Positions 45,666-55,227 of a DNA stretch of 64,000 nucleotides are shown here, piece by piece (position 1 is the stretch's first letter; each line of letters opens with the position of its first letter). The DNA lies in the NCBI RefSeq assembly GCF_012769535.1, contig NZ_CP046565.1, forward strand, positions 1,750,501-1,814,500, read 5' to 3'. The translations under genes were made by a program, and so were the position numbers. The notes beneath the pieces are model-generated. The model searched no databases, had not been told where the DNA came from, and saw only the letters and a list, made by a program, of their open reading frames with translations. The stretch is from Methylococcus geothermalis. GTDB taxonomy: Bacteria > Pseudomonadota > Gammaproteobacteria > Methylococcales > Methylococcaceae.

Positions 45666-46196
45666 ATGTCCAAGAAAGAAGAGTGTGAAAAAGAATCGAC
45701 GGGCAAGGAACTGAAGGCGCCGGAGCCGGTGGCCACAAGAGCCTACCCGAGCCCCTGGGAAGAGATGGAGCGCTGGATGGAACAGATCGTACCGGCGGGA
45801 TGGCTGGAACACGATCCCTGGGCGATGATGCGGCGGCCCTGGCCTTCGTTGTTCCGGACCGGTTTGACCAGTGTTCGCGTACCGAAAGTCGACGTGATCG
45901 ACCGCGCGGACGAGGTCGTCGTCAAGGCGGAATTGCCCGGTGTCACCAAGGACAATCTGGAGGTCTCTCTCAGTGAAGACATGTTCACGCTGCGGGCTTC
46001 CTCGCAGGCCGAAACCAAGGATGAGAAGGGCCAGTACTTTTACCGCGAGATGAGCCGCGGCGAATTCAGCCGGAGCCTGCGCCTCCCTTGTGCCGTGGAC
46101 GCGGACAAGGCCAAGGCTTCCTTCAAGGATGGAATACTGGAGGTGGTGATTCCCAAGGCGGCGAGCAGCAAGCGCAAGAGCGTCAAGATCGACTGA
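45666..46196 (+). CDS. Small heat shock protein, Hsp20/alpha-crystallin family
   Basis: A 176-residue chaperone. The N-terminal arm is rich in Trp, Met and Pro (SPWEEMERWMEQIVPAGWLEHDPW). The alpha-crystallin domain covers about residues 70-165 (VPKVDVIDRADEVVVKAELPGV; ASFKDGILEVVIPK, which is the classic late motif). It holds unfolding proteins in the cytoplasm. The second of two nearby ATGs (45666) was chosen; AGGAG at 45653-45657 is eight bases before it. Confidence 0.93.
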   Translation: MSKKEECEKESTGKELKAPEPVATRAYPSPWEEMERWMEQIVPAGWLEHDPWAMMRRPWPSLFRTGLTSVRVPKVDVIDRADEVVVKAELPGVTKDNLEVSLSEDMFTLRASSQAETKDEKGQYFYREMSRGEFSRSLRLPCAVDADKAKASFKDGILEVVIPKAASSKRKSVKID

Positions 46197-46208
46197 TCGC
46201 GGGCAGCG

Positions 46209-46253
46209 AGGCCGGCCCGGAGAATCCTTAATCTTCGGCCGGCCCGGCCTTTT
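46209..46253 (+). terminator. Possible terminator after hsp20
   Basis: AGGCCGG (46209-46215) pairs with CCGGCCT (46244-46250), and the loop can form further GC pairs. TTTT ends the element. The long loop makes it moderate. Confidence 0.4.
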
Positions 46254-46401
46254 GTCGAACCGCAAGGCCGGGGTGTCCCGGCTCCGGTAACGAAAAAACC
46301 GCCTGCGCCATGATCGTTTCCCTCGGCCAGTGCTTATCCTGCAGGTTAAGGACGAGAACGGTGTTCGCTATGCGACTTTCACGATAAGGCTAGGTCATCC
46401 C

Positions 46402-47067
46402 ATGCGCGGTCCCTTCTCCCCCCTGTATTTTCTGTTTTTTGCCGGCTTGCTGCTGTGGATCATCGTCAGCATCAATTTCCAGATCATCGCGCTGACTTTC
46501 GAAAAGCTCGGCCTCGATCCCTCGTCCGCCCTCAGCCTGGTCCTGACGTCCCTGCTGGGCAGCGCCATCAACCTGCCGGTGGCCACCATCAAGGCGGACA
46601 CGCCGCCGGTCGTTCCGCCACAGCCGTTCCGCGGGCTGCTGCGCTTGCCGGACATTCCGTTCAACGGGCGGACGAAAATCGTGGTCAACGTGGGTGGCGG
46701 ACTGGTCCCGGTGGCTTTTTCGTTTTACCTGCTCGCCAATAACGGTATCCCGCTGCCGCCATTGGGACTGGCGACGGCCATCGTCGCGGCAGTGGCGTAC
46801 GGCTTCAGCCGGCCCATTCCCGGTTTCGGCATCGGCATGCCCATCCTGATCGCTCCGTTGGCGGCGGCGCTGGTTGCCCTGGTGCTGGGAGGAGAACACC
46901 GGGCGCCGGTCGCCTACATCGCCGGAACGATCGGCGTGCTGATCGGGGCCGATCTGCTGCGCATTCCCGATATCCGCCGCCTGGGCACGCCGATCGCTTC
47001 CATCGGCGGGGCGGGAACCTTCGATGGCATCTTCATGACCGGCCTGGTCGCGGTCCTTCTGACCTGA
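46402..47067 (+). CDS. DUF1614 family membrane protein
   Basis: A 221-residue membrane protein with about six or seven helices. SALSLVLTSLLGSAINLPV and a central NGRTKIVVNVGGGLVPVAFSFYLL followed by PIPGFGIGMPILIAPLAAALVALVLG and the Gly-rich PIASIGGAGTFDGIFMTGLVAVLL are as in DUF1614 proteins, whose function is unknown. The ATG at 46402 was preferred over a GTG at 46330. It ends 17 bases before the first PAS-GGDEF-EAL gene and may be co-transcribed with it. Confidence 0.8.
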   Translation: MRGPFSPLYFLFFAGLLLWIIVSINFQIIALTFEKLGLDPSSALSLVLTSLLGSAINLPVATIKADTPPVVPPQPFRGLLRLPDIPFNGRTKIVVNVGGGLVPVAFSFYLLANNGIPLPPLGLATAIVAAVAYGFSRPIPGFGIGMPILIAPLAAALVALVLGGEHRAPVAYIAGTIGVLIGADLLRIPDIRRLGTPIASIGGAGTFDGIFMTGLVAVLLT

Positions 47068-47084
47068 AGGGAGGGCAAGGGGAC

Positions 47085-49541
47085 ATGGCGACGATCGACG
47101 GGCTGGGCGGGGACTTGGATGATCAAAGTTCCGGCCTGTCCCGTTTTGCGGAAAGCGCGCCGGGCGGCATGTACATCCTGGAGCAGCCTCCCGATGGCCG
47201 CCTCGTGATCGTATATGCCAGCCCCGGCATGGCGGACATTCTCGGACTCGAGCTTGCCCGCATGCTGGACGATATCGGCTGCCTCCAGGCGCTGATCAGG
47301 CCGGAGGATCTCGCGCTCGTCATACGCCAACAGGCGGCCTCCAGGCGCCATCTGACCCCGTTCAGGACGGAATTCCGGATCGTCCATCCAGCCAAGGGGC
47401 TGCGCTGGCTGGAGGCATGCGCCACCCCCGAACGTGTAGCCGGCGGCGCGACCCGGTGGCACGGTTTCCTCATGGACGTCACCGAGCGCAAACGGGCCGA
47501 AACCCGCGCCAGGCTGATGGACGAGGCGCTCGATCACGCCTCCGAACGGGTCTCGATCTGCGATGCCGAGGGGCGGTTCGTGTATGCGAACAAGGCCTGC
47601 CGAAAGGCCTTGGGCTATGGCAGGGAGGAGTTTCTGAACCTGTCGGTCGCCGATGTCGTGGCTGATCTGGCACCGCAGTCCTGGCCCGGCCATTTCCGCG
47701 AAATCCGCGAGAAAGTCTCGCTGCAATGGGAAACGGTCCAGCGCGCCAAGGACGGACGGCGGGTTCCGGTCGCGGTCGACGCGCACTACCTCGAGCACGA
47801 AGGCCGCGGCTACATGCTGGCGTTGGTTCGCGACACCGGCATCCTCAGGCGGACGGAGGCGGCGTTGCTCCGGCGCGAACGTGAATTCCGCTCGCTCGCC
47901 GAAAACTCGCCCGACAGCATCATGCGTTATGACCGGGATTGCCGCGTCGTCTATCTCAATCCCAGCCTGGAGAACACCTTGCTCTTCTCCGCCGGCGAGA
48001 TGTTCGGCAAGACCCCCACCGAGCTTCATCCCGGCGACGAACGTTTCGCGGCCTACGAGGGCAAGCTCCGAGCGGTCATGGCCACGGGCAAGGCGGATGA
48101 AATCGAATTGCTGCTGCGGGGGACACACAAGGGTCCCCGGCTGCTGCACATCCGCCTGGTGGCCGAGCACGACCCGGACGGCCAATGCATCGGCGTGCTG
48201 GCGGTCGGCCGCGACATCACGGAGGTCGACGAATACCGCCGGCGCATCCAGCGCCTGGCGTTCTTCGACCCCCTCACCGACCTGCCCAACCGGGCGCTGC
48301 TCAACGACCGGCTTCGCCAGTGTCTCGCCGACGCCGCCACGCGGGGCAGCCAGTTCGGCCTGATGCTGCTGGACCTGGACCGCTTCAAGGAGGTGAACGA
48401 CACCCTTGGGCACGGGGCCGGCGACAGGCTGCTGTGCGAGGCCGCCCGGCGCCTGAATGCCTGCGTCCGCGGCTACGATACCGTGGCGCGGCTGGGAGGG
48501 GACGAATTCTCCATCCTGTTGCCGGTGGTGCGCGATCAGGGCGATCTCCGGGCCATCGCCGGCAGGATTCTCGAGGCCTTCGGCGAAGCTTTCGCCATCG
48601 AAGGCAAGGAGACGTTCGTTTCGGTCAGCATCGGCATCGTCCTGCATGCGGAGGGCCACTGCGACGTCGACGAACTGTTCAAGCAGGCCGATCTTGCGAT
48701 GTACCACGCCAAGAAGCAGGGCCGGAACAACTTCCAGTTCTACGCGGAGGAACTCGCCGTGCGGGTGTCGGACCGCATGGCCATGGAAGGCGCGTTGCGC
48801 AGGGCGCTCGGGAACGGCGAGCTGGAACTGTACTATCAGCCCCAGGTGGCCCTGCCGGCCGGGCGTATCGTCGGGGCGGAGGCCTTGCTGCGCTGGCGGC
48901 ATCCCCAGCAGGGAATCGTGACACCCGACCGATTCATCCCCGTCGCCGAAGAAACGGGGTTCATCCGCGATCTCGGCCACTGGGTCCTGGCGACGGCCTG
49001 TCGCCGGGCCGTCCACTGGCACCGAACCATCGACTCGCCGTTCAAAGTCGCGGTGAATCTGTCGACCCGGCAATTTACCCGTAACGACTTGCCGGGCGAA
49101 TTGCATCGTATCGTCCAGGACACCGGCTGCCGTCCGGAATGGCTGGAGCTCGAGATCACCGAAAGCCTGCTGCTCGGGAACGATACCGACGTCGGCGCCG
49201 CGCTGGAGGAGCTTCACGAGATGGGGTTCGCCATTTCCATCGACGATTTCGGCACCGGCTATTCGGCGCTGAGCTATCTCAACCGTTTTCCGCTGGACCA
49301 GATCAAGATCGACCGTTCTTTCATCCATGGATTTCCGGCGGACAAGGAAAAGGCCGAACTGGTCAAGGCCATCATCTCGATCGCGGGCGCCCTGCAACTG
49401 GAAGTGATCGCGGAAGGGGTGGAGACGCCCCGCCAGGCGGAATACCTCCATGCCCAGGGCTGCCGTCTGGCACAAGGGCATCTGTTCGGCAAGCCCGTGC
49501 CGCAGGATCGGTTCGAAGTCCTTCTGGCGGGCAGTGCCTGA
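47085..49541 (+). CDS. PAS-PAS-PAS-GGDEF-EAL cyclic-di-GMP enzyme
   Basis: An 818-residue soluble signalling protein. Three PAS-like domains (about 18-135, 145-260 and 270-395) precede a GGDEF domain and an EAL domain. The GGDEF motif is intact at about residues 471-475, with an RxxD inhibitory site (RGYD) five residues before it. EAL appears as EALLRW near residue 599, with EITES, IDDFGTGYS, KIDRSF and EGVET all kept. Both synthesis and breakdown of cyclic di-GMP are therefore possible. There is no membrane helix. A paralogue follows 28 bases downstream. Confidence 0.93.
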   Translation: MATIDGLGGDLDDQSSGLSRFAESAPGGMYILEQPPDGRLVIVYASPGMADILGLELARMLDDIGCLQALIRPEDLALVIRQQAASRRHLTPFRTEFRIVHPAKGLRWLEACATPERVAGGATRWHGFLMDVTERKRAETRARLMDEALDHASERVSICDAEGRFVYANKACRKALGYGREEFLNLSVADVVADLAPQSWPGHFREIREKVSLQWETVQRAKDGRRVPVAVDAHYLEHEGRGYMLALVRDTGILRRTEAALLRREREFRSLAENSPDSIMRYDRDCRVVYLNPSLENTLLFSAGEMFGKTPTELHPGDERFAAYEGKLRAVMATGKADEIELLLRGTHKGPRLLHIRLVAEHDPDGQCIGVLAVGRDITEVDEYRRRIQRLAFFDPLTDLPNRALLNDRLRQCLADAATRGSQFGLMLLDLDRFKEVNDTLGHGAGDRLLCEAARRLNACVRGYDTVARLGGDEFSILLPVVRDQGDLRAIAGRILEAFGEAFAIEGKETFVSVSIGIVLHAEGHCDVDELFKQADLAMYHAKKQGRNNFQFYAEELAVRVSDRMAMEGALRRALGNGELELYYQPQVALPAGRIVGAEALLRWRHPQQGIVTPDRFIPVAEETGFIRDLGHWVLATACRRAVHWHRTIDSPFKVAVNLSTRQFTRNDLPGELHRIVQDTGCRPEWLELEITESLLLGNDTDVGAALEELHEMGFAISIDDFGTGYSALSYLNRFPLDQIKIDRSFIHGFPADKEKAELVKAIISIAGALQLEVIAEGVETPRQAEYLHAQGCRLAQGHLFGKPVPQDRFEVLLAGSA

Positions 49542-49569
49542 TCCTGCCGATGCCGGGGGCGTTTACACC

Positions 49570-52560
49570 ATGAGCTTGGAAGGAGGCGAGTTGGAGCACA
49601 GGGAAAGCGCGGCATGGGAAAACGCCATGTTCCGGGCGATGATCGAATGCCTGCAGGATCAGGTGGTGACGGTGCACGACATCGGGGATTCCGCGCGCAT
49701 CATCTACGCCAATGAAGCCGCCTGCCGCCATTTCGGCGTCGATCTCGAGACCTTGCTGACCTGGTGTCCGCTGGATTTCGATCCTACCCACGACGAGGAA
49801 AGCCTGCGCCTGAGCCTCGAGCAACACCGGCTGACGGGGGGAATGACGTTCGAGACGCTGCATAGGGTGGCAGGCGGCGAGGTGATTCCGGTCGAGGTGA
49901 CGACCAACTTGTTCGAGCAGAATGGAAAACGCCTGGCGATGTGCATCAGCCGCGATCTGCGCCCCCGCCGCGAGGCCGAGGAGCGTATCAAGGAAATCGA
50001 GCGGCTGCGGGCGGAGCAGGCCGGCCTGCGGCGGTTGTCCCGGTTTGCCCAGTGCGCGCCGGGATTCATGTATACCGTGGAACAACGGGCCGACGGCAGC
50101 CTTGCCATGACCTACGCCAGTTCGGGCGTGGAGGACGTTCTCGGACTGAGTGTGGCGGCGGTGCTCGAAGATATCGGCCGCATCCATGCGCTGGTTGTTC
50201 CGGAAGACAGGGAGATGCTTCTGCAGCACGAGACGCCGTCCCGCGTCGAACTGTTGCCGTTTCAGTCCGAATACCGGATACAGCACCCGGCCAAGGGTGA
50301 GCGCTGGCTGGAAGCCCGTTCCCTGCCGGAACGGCAGGGAACGGGCGCCACGCTGTGGCACGGCTTTCTGGTCGATGTCACCGAGCGGAAGCGGATGGAA
50401 GAGACTTTGCGCTTCATCGCCCAGCGCAGTTGGGCTACCGAGGGCGAAGCGTTCTTTTCCGGCATGGCTCGCCACCTGGGCAAAACCCTCGGCGTCGATT
50501 ACGTCATCATCGACAGGCTGACCAGGGAGTCCGAATTCGCCGAAACGGTTGCGCTGTATGCACGGGGCGAGGAGCTGCCCCATATCTGCTACCGGCTTAC
50601 CGGCACCCCTTGCGAGAGCCTCATGGGCCGCAGTCTGTGCTGTTTCCCCCGGCAAGTCCGCAAGCTGTTTCCCGAGGACGCTATGCTCCGGGACATGGCC
50701 GTGGAAAGCTACGCTGGCGTGCCCTTGTGGGACTCGACGGGAACTGCGATCGGCTTGATCGCGGTGATGGACGGCAGGCCGATGGCTGAGACGGATTCCG
50801 TCACTGCCCTGTTGCAGCTCGTGGCTGCGCGGGTCGCGGCGGCCCTGGAGCGGGACCGCTCGGAGCGTCAGCTCAGGGCGAAGGAGCAGGAATTCCGTTC
50901 CCTGGTCGAGCATTCTCCGGACACCGTTGCCCGCTACGGCCGGGATTGCCGGCGCATTTACGCCAATCCCCGGCTCGTGGAGGAGGCGGGCGTGCCGTTG
51001 TCCGAACTGCTGGGAAGGACACCGGCCGAATTTCCCGGCGGCGAGAGCGCACGCGCCTACCAGGCGAAGATCCGGCAGGTTTTCGATACCGGCATGCCGG
51101 AGGAGTTCGAGCTGACCTGGACGACGGCCCAAGGGGGCGAGGTGGTCTCCCATATCCGGCTGACGCCGGAAGTCGGTTTTGAAGGCGAAGTGAGGCACGT
51201 CTTGGCGGTCGGACGGGACATCACGGAAATCGATGCCTATCGCCGGCGCATTCATCACATGGCCTTTTTCGATACCTTGACCGGATTGCCGAACCGGGAA
51301 ATGCTCAACGAGAGAATACGGAAGGCGATGGAAAGTGGCGCTTCCGGAGCCGGCGAGCGGTTTGCCCTGATGATGCTGGATCTCGACCGCTTCAAGGAAA
51401 TCAACGACACCCTGGGCCATGGGGTGGGCGATCTGCTGCTGGAAAAAGCCGCCCACCGCCTGCTGGGCGCCGTACGCGGCGAGGATATGGTTGCGCGGCT
51501 GGGCGGCGACGAGTTCGCGGTCCTGGTGCCGGAGCCGAATGACCGGGCGGAACTCGCCACGCTTGCCGCCAGGGTCCTCGGCGCTTTTGCCGAGCCATTT
51601 CTGATCGAGGGCCGGGAGCTTTTCGTTTCCGCCAGCTTGGGCATAGCGCTTTATCCCAAGGATTGCACTGGCATCGAGACCCTATTCCGTTTTGCCGACA
51701 CGGCCATGTACCACGCCAAGCGGCGGGGCCGGAACAATTTCCAGTTCTATTCCGCCGACCTGACGGCACGCGCATCGGAACGCATGCGGATCGAATCCGC
51801 CCTGCGCCGGGCATTGCAACGGAACGAACTGGAACTGTATTTCCAGCCGCAGATCGACATGACCGACGGGGCCTTCGTCGGCGCCGAGGCCCTGTTGCGC
51901 TGGAAGAGGCTGGGTCAGGGGATCATGCTGCCCCACAAATTCATCCCGGTAGCCGAGGAAAGCGGCCTGATCGTCGGCATCGGCGAATGGGTCCTGGCCC
52001 AGGCCTGCGGGGCCGCCGTCGCCTGGAACCGCCACCGCGAGCAGCCGCTGCGCGTCGCCGTCAACCTTTCCACTCGCCAGTTCATCCTGAACGACCTGGC
52101 CGGTACCGTGCGGCGCATTCTGGATGAGACGGGCTGCCCGCCGCAATGGCTGGAACTCGAAATCACCGAAAGCTTGCTGCTGGAAGACAGCAAGGAAATC
52201 CGCGCGACACTCGAAACCTTCGACCGCATGGGGCTGTCGATCGCCATCGACGATTTCGGCACCGGCTATTCGGCCCTGAGCTACCTGCATCGCTTTCCGG
52301 TGAAAAGGATCAAGATCGATCGTTCCTTCGTCCGCGGTGTTCCGTCCGACCGCCGCAAATCCGAGGTGGTCAAGGCCATGATTTCGATCGCCCAGGCGAT
52401 GAGCCTGGAAGTGCTGGCGGAAGGCGTGGAAACCCCCCTACAGGCGATCTATCTCCAGGCTCATGGCTGCCGGCTGGCCCAGGGCCACTTGTTCGGCATT
52501 CCCCTCCCGCGCTCCGGCTTCGAGGCCATGGCGGGAAACGACCGGGGCATCGTTTCCTGA
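49570..52560 (+). CDS. PAS-PAS-GAF-PAS-GGDEF-EAL cyclic-di-GMP enzyme
   Basis: A 996-residue signalling protein without membrane helices. The order is PAS (about 15-135), PAS (150-270), GAF (285-430), PAS (440-560), GGDEF (570-730) and EAL (745-990). The GGDEF motif at about residue 645 is intact with RxxD (RGED) before it; EALLRW near 773, EITES, IDDFGTGYS, KIDRSF and EGVET are intact. The second PAS (CAPGFMYTVEQ...IQHPAKGERWLEA) closely resembles the first PAS of the neighbouring protein (SAPGGMYILEQ...IVHPAKGLRWLEA), so the pair arose by duplication, with this copy gaining or the other losing a PAS-GAF block. ATG at 49570 fixes the start. Confidence 0.93.
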   Translation: MSLEGGELEHRESAAWENAMFRAMIECLQDQVVTVHDIGDSARIIYANEAACRHFGVDLETLLTWCPLDFDPTHDEESLRLSLEQHRLTGGMTFETLHRVAGGEVIPVEVTTNLFEQNGKRLAMCISRDLRPRREAEERIKEIERLRAEQAGLRRLSRFAQCAPGFMYTVEQRADGSLAMTYASSGVEDVLGLSVAAVLEDIGRIHALVVPEDREMLLQHETPSRVELLPFQSEYRIQHPAKGERWLEARSLPERQGTGATLWHGFLVDVTERKRMEETLRFIAQRSWATEGEAFFSGMARHLGKTLGVDYVIIDRLTRESEFAETVALYARGEELPHICYRLTGTPCESLMGRSLCCFPRQVRKLFPEDAMLRDMAVESYAGVPLWDSTGTAIGLIAVMDGRPMAETDSVTALLQLVAARVAAALERDRSERQLRAKEQEFRSLVEHSPDTVARYGRDCRRIYANPRLVEEAGVPLSELLGRTPAEFPGGESARAYQAKIRQVFDTGMPEEFELTWTTAQGGEVVSHIRLTPEVGFEGEVRHVLAVGRDITEIDAYRRRIHHMAFFDTLTGLPNREMLNERIRKAMESGASGAGERFALMMLDLDRFKEINDTLGHGVGDLLLEKAAHRLLGAVRGEDMVARLGGDEFAVLVPEPNDRAELATLAARVLGAFAEPFLIEGRELFVSASLGIALYPKDCTGIETLFRFADTAMYHAKRRGRNNFQFYSADLTARASERMRIESALRRALQRNELELYFQPQIDMTDGAFVGAEALLRWKRLGQGIMLPHKFIPVAEESGLIVGIGEWVLAQACGAAVAWNRHREQPLRVAVNLSTRQFILNDLAGTVRRILDETGCPPQWLELEITESLLLEDSKEIRATLETFDRMGLSIAIDDFGTGYSALSYLHRFPVKRIKIDRSFVRGVPSDRRKSEVVKAMISIAQAMSLEVLAEGVETPLQAIYLQAHGCRLAQGHLFGIPLPRSGFEAMAGNDRGIVS

Positions 52561-52667
52561 TCCGCGGGCGCCGCGGAACGGGCGACCGGCGGTCGTGACA
52601 CCAGGCTGTCATCTTCCCGTGCTATTCAAGGAAGGATCACCATGTAAAGAGGGAAGGGAACGCCAAG

Positions 52668-53183
52668 ATGAACATGCTGCGTCTGTTGTGCTGGGCCGAT
52701 GCGCTGACCATCGCCAATCTGAGTTGCGGAATGTCGGCGATATTCGCGGCGATCCAGGGGCATCCGGAAATCGGCGCGGGGCTGATCGCGCTGGCGGTGG
52801 TGTGGGACTCGCTGGACGGCAAGGTGGCGGCCTGGACCCACCATACCGGCCGCGAGTTCGGCAAGCAGCTCGATTCGCTGGCTGACCTGGTCTCCTTCGG
52901 CGTATCGCCGGCCTGTTTGTTCTTCACCCTGAGCGCGCCGTCCTGGCTGGCCGTGCCGCCGCTGCTGTTCTTCGTCGCCTGCGGGATGCTCAGGCTGGCG
53001 CGCTACAACATCTCCACGGGCAAGGGTTTCGAGGGCGTGCCGATCACGGTCAATGGCGTGCTGTTTCCGTTGCTCTACCTGCTGTCCGTGCTTTTCCCTC
53101 CCAGCCTCAGCGCCTGGCCGGCCGTGTTTCTGGCCATGGGCTTGCTGATGGCCTCCAGCCTCAAAGTCAGCCGGCTGTTCTAG
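52668..53183 (+). CDS. CDP-alcohol phosphatidyltransferase, PssA-like
   Basis: A 171-residue membrane enzyme resembling phosphatidylserine synthase. The CDP-alcohol motif reads D47-xx-D50-G51-xx-A54-A55-x9-G65-xxx-D69-xxx-D73. All four aspartates are present, but the Arg normally after the Ala is Ala55. LADLVSFGVSPACLFF and GMLRLARYNIS follow as in PssA. Enzyme activity is likely but the Arg replacement leaves doubt. It is shorter than many PssA proteins. Its stop overlaps the stop of the convergent Rieske gene. Confidence 0.82.
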   Translation: MNMLRLLCWADALTIANLSCGMSAIFAAIQGHPEIGAGLIALAVVWDSLDGKVAAWTHHTGREFGKQLDSLADLVSFGVSPACLFFTLSAPSWLAVPPLLFFVACGMLRLARYNISTGKGFEGVPITVNGVLFPLLYLLSVLFPPSLSAWPAVFLAMGLLMASSLKVSRLF

Positions 53184-53500
53184 TCCCAGCGCGCGTCGCG
53201 CACCTGGATCATGCCCCCCTCCACCCGGACGGGGAAGCAGGTGAGGTCTTCGTAGGCCGGCGGCGCGAGGACCTTGCCGGTCTTGAGGCAGAAGCGGGCG
53301 CCATGGCGAGGGCAGGTGATCTCGCCGCCGTCCAGCCGCCCGCTGGCGATCTCGGCGCCATCATGGGTGCAGGCGTCCTCGATGGCGTAGAACTCGCCGC
53401 CCAGCTTGAATACGGCGACGGGGATGCCGTCGAGATCGGCAACGACATGCCCGCCTTCTGGAAAGCCGTCCGCCGGCGCTATGTCGATCCAGTCGTTCAT
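53180..53500 (-). CDS. Rieske-type [2Fe-2S] ferredoxin, suf operon
   Basis: A 106-residue soluble Rieske ferredoxin. Cluster ligands are in CTHDGAEI (C-x-H) and CPRHGARF (C-xx-H), 17-18 residues apart. The length matches the non-heme-dioxygenase ferredoxin class. It is the last gene of the suf operon, starting 13 bases after sufU, and is likely an electron donor or a client of the machinery. Confidence 0.92.
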   Translation of the reverse strand: MNDWIDIAPADGFPEGGHVVADLDGIPVAVFKLGGEFYAIEDACTHDGAEIASGRLDGGEITCPRHGARFCLKTGKVLAPPAYEDLTCFPVRVEGGMIQVRDARWD

Positions 53501-53513
53501 CGGCAGCGAGTCC

Positions 53514-53968
<455 letters not shown>

Positions 53969-53969
<1 letters not shown>

Positions 53970-55213
53970 CAGCCGAACACCTCGATGACCTCGTGGATGC
54001 CTGCGATCAATGCGTCTACCTCTTCGAAAGTGTTGTAAAGCCCGAACGACGCCCGCGCCGTCGCGGGAACGCCGAAAAAGTCCATCACCGGCATGGCGCA
54101 GTGGTGCCCGGCGCGGATGGCGATGCCGAGGTGGTCGAGAATCGTGCCGATGTCGTGCGGATGGATGCGGTGCAAGGTGAACGACAGGATGGCGCCCTTG
54201 TCGGCGGCCTGGCCGACCAGCTCTAAGCCCGGGATTCGCAGCGCCTGTTCGGTGGCATAGGCCAGCAGCCGGTGTTCGTGCTCGGCGATGGTTTCGATGC
54301 CGATCCCATTCACATAGTCGATCGCGGCGCCCAGGGCGATGGCGTCGACGATGCTCGGCGTGCCGGCTTCAAACTTGTAGGGCAGGGTGTTGTATTCGGT
54401 CTTTTCGAAGGTCACCCGGCGGATCATGTCGCCGCCGCCCTGATAGGGCGGCATCTTGTCGAGCAGTTCCTCCTTGCCGTAGAGGATCCCGATGCCGGCG
54501 GGGCCATACAGCTTGTGGCCGGAAAAGGCGTAGAAATCGCAGTCCAGCGCCCGCACGTCCACCGCCATGTGCGGAATCGCCTGGGCGCCGTCGACCAGGA
54601 CCGGCACGCCGTGGCGATGGGCCTGTTCGATCAGCTTTTCGACCGGATTGATCGTGCCCAGCGCGTTCGACATGTGCGCCACCGCCAGCAGCCGGGTGCG
54701 GTTCGACAGCAGGGCCTCGAACTGGTCCAGCACCAAGGCGCCGGTGCGGTCGATCGGGACGACCTTCAGCACCGCGCCGGTCTGTTGGCACAGCATCTGC
54801 CAGGGCACGATGTTGGAATGGTGCTCCATGGCCGTGATGAGTATCTCGTCCCCCGCCTTGAAGCGCGGCCGTCCGTAGGACTGGGCGACCAGGTTGATCG
54901 CCTCGGTGGTGCCGCGGGTGAAGATGATCTCGTGCGAGTGGCGGGCGTTGAGGTGGCGCTGCACCTTTTCGCGTGCCCCCTCGAACAGCTCCGTGGCGCG
55001 CTGGCTCAGCGTGTGCACGCCGCGGTGGACGTTGGCGTAGTCCTCCGTGTACACCTTGGCGATGCAGTCCAGCACTGCCTTGGGTTTCTGGGCGGTGGCG
55101 GCGTTGTCCAGGTAGACCAGCGGTTTGCCGTGAACCTGCTGTCCGAGAATCGGGAAGTCCTTCCTGATCCGGGCGGCGTCGAACATCGGGACGGCGGCGG
55201 GGGCGGTACTCAT
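53969..55213 (-). CDS. sufS: Cysteine desulfurase SufS
   Basis: A 414-residue PLP enzyme. The cofactor Lys is Lys234 (SGHKLYGP); the persulfide Cys is Cys372 (RAGHHCAMP). VHRGVHTLSQRATELFEGAREKV and FEAGTPSIVDAIALGAAIDY are typical of group II desulfurases. It strips sulfur from cysteine for cluster assembly. ATG at 55213 was chosen: the frame continues upstream as an Arg-rich shadow of sufD. Confidence 0.95.
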
Positions 55214-55227
55214 GGCGACTCCTTGGC

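Noticed and set aside
46914-49481. An 855-codon open frame on the minus strand
   Set aside because: It mirrors the first PAS-GGDEF-EAL gene and shows no recognisable domain; the same holds for the frame at 49372-51456.
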